Of a DNA stretch of 37,831 nt, positions 17,051 to 25,271 are shown piece after piece (within the stretch, counting starts at the first letter, position 1; the number at the start of each line of letters is the position of its first letter). The stretch comes from CALROG01 sp943369755 (GTDB lineage: Bacteria; Pseudomonadota; Gammaproteobacteria; Burkholderiales; Burkholderiaceae_C), in the NCBI GenBank assembly GCA_943369755.1, contig CALROG020000039.1, forward strand, positions 1 through 37,831, read 5' to 3'. Below the pieces are notes generated by a model. That model saw nothing but the letters and a program-made list of their open reading frames with translations. It did no database searches and was not told where the DNA came from. Made by a program: the position numbers and the translations under genes.

Positions 17051-18238
17051 ATGACGACCCGCCGCCTAGTTCTAGCCCGTAGCGCCGCCCTTGTTGGCGC
17101 TGCATCCACTGCCCTGCTGCTGCCGCAAATCGCGCGGGCGCAAGGCGCCAAGGTACGGGTCGGCCTGATGCTGCCCTACACCGGCACCTTTGCCCAACTG
17201 GGCGTGGCCATTGAAAACGGTGTGCGCATGGCCATCCAGGAAAAAGGCGGCAAGCTGGGCGGGCGCGAGATTGAATGGTTCAAGGTGGACGACGAGTCCG
17301 AGCCGTCAAAAGGTGTAGAGAACGCCAGCAAGCTGGTGCAGCGCGACAAGGTAGACGTGTTGATTGGCACCGTGCACTCGGGCGTGCAAATGGGCATCCA
17401 GCGGGTGGTGCGTGAAAGCGGCACGCTCAGCCTGATCCCCAACGCCGGTGTGCATGCGGCCACTCGCGCCCTGTGCGCCCCCAACGTGTTTCGCACCAGC
17501 TTTTCCAACAGCCAGCCGACGCTGGCCCTGGGCGAGGCCATGGTCAAGCGGGGCCACAAGAAGGCTGTGTGGATCACCTGGAAGTACGCCGCGGGCGACG
17601 AAGCCTTTGAAGGCTTCAAGGAAAGCTACACCAAGGCCGGCGGCAGCATCGTCAAGGAACTCGGCCTGCCCTTCCCCAACGTGGAGTTTCAGGCCCTGCT
17701 GACAGAGATCGCATCCCTCAAGCCCGATGCCGTGGCCTGCTTCTTTGCCGGTGGCGGCGCGGCCAAGTTCATCCGCGACTACGCGGCCGCTGGCCTGAAA
17801 GACAAGATTCCACTGTACGGTTCAGGCTTCCTGACCGAAGGTGTGCTCGACGCCGCCGGGCCGGCCGCCAACGGCATCATCACCACCATGCACTACAGCG
17901 ACTCACTGGACACCCCGCGCAACAAGGCGTTCCGTACCGCCTACGCGACGCAGTTCAAGATGCAGCCCGACGTGTATGCGGTGCAAGGCTACGACACCGG
18001 CCTGCTGCTGTCCCAGGGAGCCGCCGCCGTCAAGGGCGACCTGAACAACAAGGCTGCCTTGTACAAGGCCATGGAGTCCGCCGTGATCGACAGCCCGCGT
18101 GGCAAATGGACCATGAGCAAGTCGCACAACCCGGTGCAGGACATCTACCTGCGCCAAGTCGAAAACAAGGAAAACAAGGTCATTGGCATTGCCGCCAAGG
18201 CGCTGGCTGACTCGGGTGCCGGTTGCAAGATGGCATAA
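17051..18238 (+). CDS. ABC transporter substrate-binding protein, LivJ/aromatic-acid type
   Basis: Periplasmic binding protein of the branched-chain-amino-acid/amide family (type I periplasmic binding fold), 395 residues. The signal peptide is TTRRLVLARSAALVGAAST followed by a hydrophobic stretch and ARAQ, with likely cleavage near residue 31; the RR pair is Tat-like. The mature start KVRVGLMLPYTGTFAQLG is typical of the family. AAGGAG lies 6-7 bases before the ATG. Its position between benzoate-CoA ligase and the permease genes indicates uptake of benzoate or a related aromatic acid rather than an amino acid. A strong terminator-like hairpin follows the stop, which would let this gene be expressed above the membrane components. 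Confidence 0.9.
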   Translation: MTTRRLVLARSAALVGAASTALLLPQIARAQGAKVRVGLMLPYTGTFAQLGVAIENGVRMAIQEKGGKLGGREIEWFKVDDESEPSKGVENASKLVQRDKVDVLIGTVHSGVQMGIQRVVRESGTLSLIPNAGVHAATRALCAPNVFRTSFSNSQPTLALGEAMVKRGHKKAVWITWKYAAGDEAFEGFKESYTKAGGSIVKELGLPFPNVEFQALLTEIASLKPDAVACFFAGGGAAKFIRDYAAAGLKDKIPLYGSGFLTEGVLDAAGPAANGIITTMHYSDSLDTPRNKAFRTAYATQFKMQPDVYAVQGYDTGLLLSQGAAAVKGDLNNKAALYKAMESAVIDSPRGKWTMSKSHNPVQDIYLRQVENKENKVIGIAAKALADSGAGCKMA

Positions 18239-18257
18239 GACTTGCCAGTGCCGACAG

Positions 18258-18283
18258 TGGGAGGTGACACCTCCCATTTTTTT
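18258..18283 (+). terminator. Rho-independent terminator after the substrate-binding protein gene
   Basis: A perfect 8-bp stem TGGGAGGT/ACCTCCCA with loop GAC (18258-18276) is followed by seven T (18277-18283). It lies 20 bases after the stop and 17 bases before the next start codon, inside the transporter gene set, so it is likely a partial terminator that lowers expression of the downstream genes. Confidence 0.85.
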
Positions 18284-18299
18284 GCCCGGCCTTCGACCC

Positions 18300-18923
18300 A
18301 TGACGCTTTCCACTTACCTGTTGTACCTCGCGGCGGTGGCGCTGCTGATTCTCACGCCCGGCCCGACCATGCTGATGTGCCTGACCAACGCACTGAACCA
18401 CGGCCCGCGCCGGGCCATGACCTCGGTGGCTGGTGCCGTGACGGCGGTGTTGGGCGTCATGCTGCTGTCGGCCATGGGCCTGGGGGCGTTGCTGGCGGCG
18501 TCGGAGACGGCATTCACCGCAGCAAAAGTGGTGGGCGCGACGTATCTTGTGTGGCTGGGCATCAAGACCTTTCGTGACGCCGGGCCCCTGCTGCCGCCCG
18601 ACGGCGCGGTAGCGAAGCCAGGGCGGTCGTTCTACCTGCAGGGTTTGTTGGTGGGTGCCAGCAACCCCAAGGCTTTGCTGTTCTTTGCCGCGTTTTTCCC
18701 GCAATTCCTGAACCCCGCCGCCCCCATCGCTTCGCAGTTTGCGATCCTGGCGCTCACCTTTGTGGCGTTTGAGTTCAGCGTGCTGACGCTGTGTGCTCTG
18801 GGTGTGACGCGGCTGGTTCCGCTGCTCAAGGCCCGCGGCCCGGTGCGGTGGATCAATCGAATCTGCGGCGGGCTTTTCACCCTGATGGGCGGGCTGTTGC
18901 TGCTCACAAGACGGCAGGCCTGA
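18300..18923 (+). CDS. LysE/RhtB family exporter
   Basis: Small inner-membrane exporter of 207 residues with about six membrane segments. The N-terminus LLYLAAVALLILTPGPTMLMCLTNAL carries the LTPGP motif typical of LysE/RhtB proteins, which expel amino acids and derivatives; GASNPKALLFFAAFFPQFL in the middle is also typical. An ORF from 18183 is open, but residues before 18300 overlap the upstream gene and the terminator, so the ATG at 18300 is chosen; no clear ribosome-binding site precedes it. It sits unusually between the binding protein and permease of an uptake system, 9 bases before livH. It might expel an overflow product such as an amino-acid conjugate or aromatic acid; substrate unknown. 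Confidence 0.88.
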   Translation: MTLSTYLLYLAAVALLILTPGPTMLMCLTNALNHGPRRAMTSVAGAVTAVLGVMLLSAMGLGALLAASETAFTAAKVVGATYLVWLGIKTFRDAGPLLPPDGAVAKPGRSFYLQGLLVGASNPKALLFFAAFFPQFLNPAAPIASQFAILALTFVAFEFSVLTLCALGVTRLVPLLKARGPVRWINRICGGLFTLMGGLLLLTRRQA

Positions 18924-18932
18924 GCGCACCCC

Positions 18933-19796
18933 ATGGACTTCGCCAACTTCCTCATTCAGTTGCTCAACAGCGTGCAGTACGGGCTGCTGCTGTTCATGCT
19001 GGCGGCAGGGCTGACGCTGATCTTCGGCATCATGGGTGTGGTCAACCTCGCGCATGGCAGCTTCTACATGCTGGGGGCCTATCTGGCGTGGTCGCTGTCG
19101 TTGCAGTTTGGCAGCCTCACGCTGGCCATCCTGGCTGGTGCGGCGCTGTCGGTGGTGTTTGGCCTGGCCCTGGAATGGCTGCTGTTTCGCCACTTCTACC
19201 AGCGCGACCACCTTGACCAGGTGCTGCTGACGTTTGGCTTGATCTACATCTTTGAAGAACTGCGCTCTATTTTGTGGGGTGACGACGTGCACGGCGTCCA
19301 GATCCCCGAGTTGCTTTCGGCGTCAATCCCCTTGACCGACAACCTCTCGTACCCGGTCTACCGCCTCTTTATGTCGGGCGTGTGCGTGGTGCTGGCGCTT
19401 GGGCTTTACCTTTTGATCTCGAAAACCCGGCTGGGCATGAAAATCCGCGCCGGTGCCTTCAACCGGGACATGGCAGAGGCGCTGGGTGTCAACATCAAGC
19501 TGATTCACGCCGTTGTGTTCGCGCTGGGGGTCGGCCTGGCCACCGTGGCGGGCATGATTGCCGCGCCGGTTTCCAGTGTGTACCCCAACATGGGTTCGCA
19601 GGTTCTGATCATGTGCTTCGTGGTGGTGGTGATCGGCGGCATTGGTTCGGTGCGCGGAGCGCTGATCGCGGCCCTGCTGGTGGGCCTGGTGGACACCTTT
19701 GGCAAAGTGCTGCTGCCCTCGGTGGCGGGCATGCTGGTCTACATGCTGATGGCCGCTGTACTGCTCTGGAAGCCTGAGGGCCTGTTCAAACAATGA
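18933..19796 (+). CDS. livH: ABC transporter permease, LivH type
   Basis: Inner-membrane permease of the branched-chain-amino-acid-type ABC transporter, 287 residues with about eight hydrophobic segments. Family landmarks are NSVQYGLLLFMLAAGLTLIFG and VVNLAHGSFYMLGAYLAW near the N-terminus and MCFVVVVIGGIGSVRGALIAALLVG near the C-terminus. It pairs with LivM, whose start overlaps its stop by 4 bases (ATGA). Its location behind the box and benzoate-ligase genes suggests aromatic-acid import. Confidence 0.92.
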   Translation: MDFANFLIQLLNSVQYGLLLFMLAAGLTLIFGIMGVVNLAHGSFYMLGAYLAWSLSLQFGSLTLAILAGAALSVVFGLALEWLLFRHFYQRDHLDQVLLTFGLIYIFEELRSILWGDDVHGVQIPELLSASIPLTDNLSYPVYRLFMSGVCVVLALGLYLLISKTRLGMKIRAGAFNRDMAEALGVNIKLIHAVVFALGVGLATVAGMIAAPVSSVYPNMGSQVLIMCFVVVVIGGIGSVRGALIAALLVGLVDTFGKVLLPSVAGMLVYMLMAAVLLWKPEGLFKQ

Positions 19797-20791
19797 GCGC
19801 CGCAAAAACCAACCTCGAAGTCCTTCCGCGCGGCGTGCAGGTGGCATTGGCGTTATGCGTCGTAGCGCTGGCGGCCTTCCCCCTGGTGGGCACAGACTTT
19901 TACGCGCAAATGGTCACGCGCATGATGATCATGGCCATCTTTGCCATGAGCCTTGATCTGCTGCAGGGCGTCACCGGGCTGGTGTCACTGGGCCATGCGG
20001 CTTTTTTCGGGATCGCAGGCTATGCGCTGGCTTTTGTCACCCCGGCCGGCGAGCCGGTCAGCCTGTGGTGGACGCTTCCGCTGGCGGTGCTGGGCTCGGC
20101 CCTGGCCGCGCTCATCATTGGCTTTTTTGTGGTTCGAACCCACGGTATCTACTTCATCATGGTCACCATGGCATTCGCCCAAATGGTGTTTTATCTTTTC
20201 TTTGACAACAAGGTGCTGGGCGGTTCAGACGGCCTGTACATCAATTTCAAACCCGATGCCGGCCTGTTCAACCTGGAGAACAAACGGGTCTTTTATTACT
20301 TCACGCTGGCCTGTCTGCTGGCGGTGTATTGGTTCTTGCGCCGTTTGTTGTTCAGCCCGTTTGGCCGTGCGCTGGCAGGCATTCGGGTGAATGAGCATCG
20401 CATGCGCGCCATGGGCTTTGGCACCTTTGGCTACAAGCTTGCGGCCTTCACCCTGGCGGGTGGACTGGCCGGGCTGGCGGGCTACCTCTGGGGGGCGCAA
20501 ACCGGCTATGTCAACCCGGAGCTGATGGGCTTTCACATGAGCGCGCACGCCATCATGATGGTCATCCTCGGAGGCATGGGCAATTTTGCCGGGGCCATTG
20601 TGGGTGCCTTTGCGTTTGAGTACCTGCTGCATGTGTTCAAGGACCTCCCCACCGTGGGCGTACTGAAGCTGGGCAAGCACTGGCAGCTCTGGATGGGCCT
20701 GTTCATCGTGCTGCTGGTGGTGTTTGCGCCCCGCGGCATTCTGGGTCTGGCCGAAAAATTCACCCGCCGCAAAGGTGCCGGAAATGAGTGA
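19793..20791 (+). CDS. livM: ABC transporter permease, LivM type
   Basis: Second permease of the same ABC importer, 332 residues, with about nine or ten hydrophobic segments. Family landmarks are MSLDLLQGVTGLVSLGHAAFFGIAGYA near residues 45-70 (given in part), GIRVNEHRMRAMGFGTFGYK in the cytoplasmic coupling loop and MMVILGGMGNFAGAIVGA near the C-terminus. It overlaps livH by 4 bases and livG by 8 bases, indicating tight translational coupling through the four membrane and ATPase genes. Confidence 0.92.
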   Translation: MSAAKTNLEVLPRGVQVALALCVVALAAFPLVGTDFYAQMVTRMMIMAIFAMSLDLLQGVTGLVSLGHAAFFGIAGYALAFVTPAGEPVSLWWTLPLAVLGSALAALIIGFFVVRTHGIYFIMVTMAFAQMVFYLFFDNKVLGGSDGLYINFKPDAGLFNLENKRVFYYFTLACLLAVYWFLRRLLFSPFGRALAGIRVNEHRMRAMGFGTFGYKLAAFTLAGGLAGLAGYLWGAQTGYVNPELMGFHMSAHAIMMVILGGMGNFAGAIVGAFAFEYLLHVFKDLPTVGVLKLGKHWQLWMGLFIVLLVVFAPRGILGLAEKFTRRKGAGNE

Positions 20792-21533
20792 GGTGCTGCT
20801 GCGCGCCGAACGGCTCACCAAGCGCTTTGGCGGTCTGGCCGCCGTCAATGAGGTGTCTGTCGAGCTCTGGCGCAACCGCATTCACGCCGTGATCGGCCCC
20901 AACGGGGCCGGCAAGTCCACCCTGACCAATCTGCTGTCGGGTGACCTGGTGCCCACCACCGGCAGCGTCATGCTGGGCGGCATCGACGTAACCGGTGCCA
21001 AACCGGAAAAAATTTCCCGCTCAGGCCTTGGGCGCAGCTACCAGAAGACCAATATTTTCTTGCCGTTCACTGTGTGGGACAACGTCCGCCTGGCGGCCCA
21101 GTCGCGCACCCCCAACGCCTGGCGCTGGCTCAAAAACGCTACAACTTTTATAGCGGCTAACGACCGGGCGATGCGGGCTGTGGAGCTTTCCGGGCTGAAA
21201 GACCGGCTCAATGCGGTGGCTGGCACGATCAGCCACGGCGAGCAACGCCAGCTTGAGATTGCGATGACACTGGCCACCGACCCCCAGGTGCTGCTGCTGG
21301 ATGAACCCCTGGCCGGCATGGGCGTGGCCGAAGCCGAGCGCATGGTTGAGTTACTGCTGCGGCTCAAGAACGACCATGCCATGCTGCTGGTAGAGCACGA
21401 CATGGACGCAGTTTTCGCGCTGGCGGATCACCTGACGGTCATGGTCAACGGTCAGGTCATTGCCAGTGGCTCGCCCGCAGCCGTGCGCGCCGACAGCAAT
21501 GTGCAGGCCGCGTATTTGGGTGAGGAGCACTGA
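20784..21533 (+). CDS. livG: ABC transporter ATP-binding protein, LivG type
   Basis: Cytoplasmic ATPase of the same importer, 249 residues. Walker A is GPNGAGKST (about residues 37-45), the signature is ISHGEQRQLEIAM and Walker B is VLLLDEPLAGM, followed by the switch histidine in LLVEHDMDAVF. The ATG at 20784 gives the usual LivG N-terminus (LLRAERLTKRFGGLAAVNEV); the longer ORF from 20724 lies inside livM. The segment at residues 119-132 (ATTFIAANDRAMRA) is encoded by a region that aligns with the dispersed palindromic element, in the same frame as in boxC. Its stop is followed at once by the livF ATG. Confidence 0.92.
   Translation: MSEVLLRAERLTKRFGGLAAVNEVSVELWRNRIHAVIGPNGAGKSTLTNLLSGDLVPTTGSVMLGGIDVTGAKPEKISRSGLGRSYQKTNIFLPFTVWDNVRLAAQSRTPNAWRWLKNATTFIAANDRAMRAVELSGLKDRLNAVAGTISHGEQRQLEIAMTLATDPQVLLLDEPLAGMGVAEAERMVELLLRLKNDHAMLLVEHDMDAVFALADHLTVMVNGQVIASGSPAAVRADSNVQAAYLGEEH
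21138..21179 (+). repeat. Dispersed palindromic element, copy C (diverged), inside livG
   Basis: GCTACA at 21138 and TTTATAGCGGCT ending at 21158 match copies B and E closely (17 of 21 bases with E). The 12-base middle has diverged and the palindrome is lost; ATGCGGGCT at 21171-21179 matches copies B and D exactly. Spacing between the blocks is the same as in the other copies. It is read in the GCT-ACA frame of livG. Because the middle is poorly conserved, this is the least certain of the five copies. Confidence 0.5.
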
Positions 21534-22244
21534 ATGAGCCTGCTTATCGACGCCCGCGGCCTGCACACCTATTACGGTGCCAGCCACATCCTGCGCGGGA
21601 TCGACTTTCAGGTGGCGCGCGGCGAAACCATTGGCCTGATGGGTCGCAACGGTATGGGCAAGAGCACGTTGCTGAAAAGCCTGATGGGCCTGGTCAAGCC
21701 GCGCGGCGGCACCGTTCAGGTGATGGGCCGCGACATGACCGGCCGCGCACCCTACGAGATCGCGCAACTGGGCCTTGCCTACGTGCCTGAAGGGCGCGGC
21801 ATCTTCGGCAACCTGAGCGTGCTGGAAAACCTGAAGATGGCCGCGCGCCCCGGCACCCGAGGCCAACGCGACTGGACCTATGAGCGGGTGCTGGAAACCT
21901 TCCCCCGCCTCAAGGAGCGGTTGGGTCACGGCGGGCAACAACTCTCAGGCGGCGAGCAGCAAATGCTGACTATTGGCCGCGCCCTGATGACCAACCCCGA
22001 CGTGTTGATCCTTGACGAAGCCACCGAAGGCCTGGCACCGCTGATTGCCCGCGAAATCTGGCGCATATGCACCCTGGTGCGGGCCAGCGGCATCAGCAGC
22101 GTGATTGTGGATAAAAACTGGAAGCACGTTACCCAGATCACCGACCGCAACATCATCCTGGTCAAGGGCGAGGTTGTGTTTGCCGGAACCTCTGACGCGC
22201 TGCATGCGCAGCCCCAGTTGCTGGAGCAATACCTGGGCGTTTAG
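21534..22244 (+). CDS. livF: ABC transporter ATP-binding protein, LivF type
   Basis: Second ATPase of the importer, 236 residues. Walker A is GRNGMGKST, then the LivF landmark LGLAYVPEGRGIFGNLSVLE, signature LSGGEQQMLTIGRAL, Walker B VLILDEATEGLAP and a late switch region in which the usual histidine position reads VDKNWKHV. Lysine/asparagine in place of the common EHD/EQN motif is worth noting but occurs in LivF proteins. It is the last gene of the set and converges on the IclR gene with 3 bases between stops. Confidence 0.92.
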   Translation: MSLLIDARGLHTYYGASHILRGIDFQVARGETIGLMGRNGMGKSTLLKSLMGLVKPRGGTVQVMGRDMTGRAPYEIAQLGLAYVPEGRGIFGNLSVLENLKMAARPGTRGQRDWTYERVLETFPRLKERLGHGGQQLSGGEQQMLTIGRALMTNPDVLILDEATEGLAPLIAREIWRICTLVRASGISSVIVDKNWKHVTQITDRNIILVKGEVVFAGTSDALHAQPQLLEQYLGV

Positions 22245-22247
22245 GGT

Positions 22248-23006
22248 TCAAAGCAGCCCCCGCAGCTCATGCGCAGCGTCCAGCAGCAGCGGCAGCAGTT
22301 CGCGCTGCAACGCCACCGGTTCCAGGCGCTGGGCCGAACTCACCACATTCAGCGCGGCCACCGTGCGCCCCTGCATGTTGCGCAGGGGCACCGCCAGCGC
22401 ATGGACGCCAATTTCATGCTCTTCATGCGCCACGCACCAGTCTTGCTGACGCACCTGTTCAACAAGGGCACGAAAGGCCTTGGGCTGGGTCACTGTGTGG
22501 GGTGTCAGGCGGGCTAGTTCACGGCCTTTCATCCAGGCGTTGAACTCGCTCTTGCGCTGCGCCGCCAGCAGCACCCGGCCTGTAGAGGTGGCATACACCG
22601 GCAGCCGCGCCCCCAGGTGCAGGCCATAAGCCAGCACCCGGTTGGAGCCGCTGCGAGCGACGATCACCACCTCGTTGCCGTCCAGCACCACCGCTGAAGC
22701 CGGGTCCTGGGCCTGCGCGGCCAGGCGGTTCAAGGTCGGCTGCAGCAACCGCGGCAGCCGGGCTGACGCCAGGTAACTGCCCGAAAAACGCAGCACCTTG
22801 GGCGAGAGCCAAAAGTAGCCGCCGTCGGTTTCCAGGTAGCCCAGGTGCGCCAGCGTCAGCAAATGCCTACGCGCCGACGCGCGGGTGATGCCCGCGCGCT
22901 CGGCCGCCAAGGTGGCGTTCAGGCGCTGGCGCTCGGTATCAAAACTCTCCAGCACCGCCAGCCCCTTGGCCATGCCTTCAATGAAATCTGCTTTTGCCAG
23001 GGTCAT
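22248..23006 (-). CDS. IclR family regulator, PobR/PcaR-like
   Basis: DNA-binding regulator of 252 residues: N-terminal winged helix (about 10-75; GMAKGLAVLESFD, RAGITRASARRHLLTLAHLGYL) and a C-terminal effector domain (about 85-250) with VVIVARSGSNRVLAYGLHLG, LPVYATSTGRVLLA and HEEHEIGVHALAVPLRN. The C-terminal sequence resembles the PobR/PcaU/PcaR branch, which senses 4-hydroxybenzoate, protocatechuate or beta-ketoadipate. It is divergent from pobA, so activation or repression of pobA is the obvious role. The ATG at 23006 touches a perfect inverted repeat and has no ribosome-binding site; translation may be leaderless or begin at an upstream TTG (23024). Confidence 0.9.
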   Translation of the reverse strand: MTLAKADFIEGMAKGLAVLESFDTERQRLNATLAAERAGITRASARRHLLTLAHLGYLETDGGYFWLSPKVLRFSGSYLASARLPRLLQPTLNRLAAQAQDPASAVVLDGNEVVIVARSGSNRVLAYGLHLGARLPVYATSTGRVLLAAQRKSEFNAWMKGRELARLTPHTVTQPKAFRALVEQVRQQDWCVAHEEHEIGVHALAVPLRNMQGRTVAALNVVSSAQRLEPVALQRELLPLLLDAAHELRGLL

Positions 23007-23043
23007 TGCGCGATGATCGCACAAACGGGGCGATCATCGCGCA
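23007..23043. promoter_or_regulatory. Putative operator of the IclR regulator between it and pobA
   Basis: Perfect 14-bp inverted repeat: TGCGCGATGATCGC at 23007-23020, 9-base spacer, GCGATCATCGCGCA at 23030-23043. Each arm contains its own palindrome, GCGAT-G-ATCGC. It lies 72 bases upstream of the pobA start and directly at the regulator start codon, where a regulator could control both genes. Confidence 0.75.
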
Positions 23044-23115
23044 TTGGCGGGGTTGGCCACTGGCGCAGACGCCGCAGCCGTCCTAAGCTTGACGCAGATC
23101 AAACGGAGACTCCCC

Positions 23116-24288
23116 ATGCGCACCCAGGTTGCCATCATCGGAGCCGGCCCCTCGGGCCTGCTGCTCGGCCAGCTGCTTCACAAGGCCGGCATTGACAACA
23201 TCATTCTTGAACGCCAGAGCGGTGACTATGTGCTGGGCCGGATTCGGGCCGGCATTCTGGAGCAGATCACGGTGGACCTTCTGCACGAGGTGGGCGTGGG
23301 TGCAGGGGTGCAAGCAGGTGGCACGGTGCACCACAGCATCGAGCTGGTGTTTGGTGGCGCCCGTCATCCGATTGACGTGCACGGCCTGACCGGCGGCAAA
23401 GTGGTGACTGCCTATGGCCAGACCGAGTTGACACGCGATCTCATGCATGCCCGCCAGGCCAGCGGCCTGGGCACCGTGTACGAGGCCGCCGATGTGGCGC
23501 TGCACGATTTCGACGGAAAACAGCCATCGGTGACGTACCAGAAAGACGGCCAGACCCATACGCTGCAATGCGACTTCATTGCCGGGTGCGACGGCTTTCA
23601 TGGCGTCAGCCGGGCCAGCGTCAAGGGCTCGATCACCGAATACGAAAAAGTCTATCCCTTCGGCTGGCTTGGGGTGCTGGCTGACGTACCACCGGTGTCG
23701 CCGCACGCCATCGTTTACGGCAACAGCGAGCGCGGCTTTTCGCTGTGCAGCATGCGCAGCCTGACCCGCAGCCGCTATTACCTGCAGTGCCCGCTGGACG
23801 ACAAGGTCGAGGCCTGGAGCGACCAGCGCTTCTGGGACGAGCTGCGCCGCCGGCTTGACCCGGCGTTGGCGCAGGCGATCGTGACCGGCCCGAGCATTGA
23901 GAAGAGCATCGCCCCGCTGCGCAGCTTTGTGGCCGAGCCGATGCGCTTCGGGCAACTGTTTCTGGCCGGTGATGCCTCACACATCGTGCCGCCCACCGGG
24001 GCCAAGGGCCTGAACCTTGCCGCCAGCGACGTGAAATACCTCTCGGGCGCGCTGATCGAGCATTACGCAGAACGGTCAGACGCGGGCATCAACAGCTATT
24101 CACAGCGCGCGCTGGCGCGGGTCTGGAAGGCCGAGCGCTTCAGCTGGTGGCTGACTTCGTTGCTGCACCGCTTCCCTGACTCGGAAGGCTTTGGCCAGAA
24201 GATTCAAGAGGCCGAACTGGACTACCTGGTGAAGTCGCGCGCCATGTCCACCGCGCTGGCAGAAAACTACGTGGGCCTGGCGCTGTAG
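23116..24288 (+). CDS. pobA: 4-hydroxybenzoate 3-monooxygenase PobA
   Basis: FAD enzyme that hydroxylates 4-hydroxybenzoate to protocatechuate using NADPH (or NADH) and O2 in the cytoplasm. The 390-residue length is that of PobA. Motifs: dinucleotide fold VAIIGAGPSGLLLGQLL, RIRAGILEQITVDLL, HGLTGGKVVTAYGQTELTRD (DG-type region nearby: DFIAGCDGFHGVSR), and the FAD ribityl-binding segment FLAGDASHIVPPTGAKGLNL. GGAG lies 7 bases before the ATG at 23116; the earlier in-frame ATG at 23044 adds 24 residues of unrelated sequence. It is divergent from the IclR gene and is followed 9 bases later by a CoA-transferase-family gene. Identification is confident. Confidence 0.96.
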   Translation: MRTQVAIIGAGPSGLLLGQLLHKAGIDNIILERQSGDYVLGRIRAGILEQITVDLLHEVGVGAGVQAGGTVHHSIELVFGGARHPIDVHGLTGGKVVTAYGQTELTRDLMHARQASGLGTVYEAADVALHDFDGKQPSVTYQKDGQTHTLQCDFIAGCDGFHGVSRASVKGSITEYEKVYPFGWLGVLADVPPVSPHAIVYGNSERGFSLCSMRSLTRSRYYLQCPLDDKVEAWSDQRFWDELRRRLDPALAQAIVTGPSIEKSIAPLRSFVAEPMRFGQLFLAGDASHIVPPTGAKGLNLAASDVKYLSGALIEHYAERSDAGINSYSQRALARVWKAERFSWWLTSLLHRFPDSEGFGQKIQEAELDYLVKSRAMSTALAENYVGLAL

Positions 24289-24297
24289 CATCACGGC

Positions 24298-25200
24298 ATG
24301 AGCCGCTCAACCCTCAACCCCCTGCGCCCGCTCAAGGGCATTCGCGTCCTGAGCCTGGCGCTCAACCTGCCCGGCCCTGCCGCGCTGATGCGCTGCCGGG
24401 CCATGGGTGCCACCTGCGTCAAGCTCGAGCCACCTGCGGGTGACCCGATGGGCCTGTACAACCCGGCCGCCTACGCGCAGTTGCACGACGGCGTGAAGGT
24501 GCTCAAAGGCGACCTGAAGACCGCCACCGGCCAGAAGCTGCTGCAGCGCGAACTGGCCAAGGCCGACGTGTTGCTCACTTCGTTCCGACCCTCGGCACTG
24601 GCCAAGCTGGGCCTGGGCTGGAAGGCGCTGCACAAGCAGTACCCCTCGCTCAGCCAGGTGGCCATCGTCGGTGCGCCGGGCGAGCGCGCTGAAGAACCCG
24701 GCCACGACCTCACCTACCTGGCCGACAACGGCCTGATCGACGGCCTGGCACTGCCGCCCACGCTGTACGCCGACATGGGCGGCTCGCTGATGGCCAGCGA
24801 AGCGGTGTTGCAGGCCGCGCTGCACAGCAGCCAGCGCTATGCCGGCACCGGGGAAGTGCACCCCAGGGGCGTGTTGATTGAAGTGGCGCTGGCCACTGCG
24901 GCGGGGTACCTGGCGCTGCCCCGTCGTTGGGGCCTGACCCAGCCCAGCGGCGCGGTCGGCGGGGCCCACGCCGGCTACAGGGTGTACCCGTGCAAAGATG
25001 GCCGGGTTGCGGTGGCGGCACTCGAGCCGCACTTTGCAGCCGCCCTGTGTGCCGCTGCAGGGGTGGCGGCAAGCGACATGCGGGCCATGTTTGCGCCGGG
25101 CACCCATCAGGCCATTGCCGCGTTTTTGCTAACCCAAACCCGCAAACAGCTCGACTTGCTAGCGACGGCCAAAGACATTCCGCTGCACACCCTGACTTGA
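24298..25200 (+). CDS. CaiB/BaiF CoA-transferase family protein, AMACR-like
   Basis: Class III CoA-transferase fold protein of 300 residues, shorter than the usual 360-420. The N-terminus LKGIRVLSLALNLPGPAALM and LKGDLKTATGQKLL are typical. GHDLTYLA (near residue 140) and YADMGGSLMA (near residue 157) correspond to the catalytic histidine and aspartate regions of alpha-methylacyl-CoA racemases, so racemisation of 2-methylacyl-CoA is more likely than CoA transfer. The C-terminal part is shortened, but no frameshift is evident. It probably shares the pobA transcript; no biochemical link to 4-hydroxybenzoate is known to me. Confidence 0.82.
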   Translation: MSRSTLNPLRPLKGIRVLSLALNLPGPAALMRCRAMGATCVKLEPPAGDPMGLYNPAAYAQLHDGVKVLKGDLKTATGQKLLQRELAKADVLLTSFRPSALAKLGLGWKALHKQYPSLSQVAIVGAPGERAEEPGHDLTYLADNGLIDGLALPPTLYADMGGSLMASEAVLQAALHSSQRYAGTGEVHPRGVLIEVALATAAGYLALPRRWGLTQPSGAVGGAHAGYRVYPCKDGRVAVAALEPHFAAALCAAAGVAASDMRAMFAPGTHQAIAAFLLTQTRKQLDLLATAKDIPLHTLT

Positions 25201-25271
25201 AGCACTGGCGCAGCGCCGGGTGGGCCGTGTTTTAATCAGCGGTTTACTTTTTTCAGATACCGGAGTACCCC

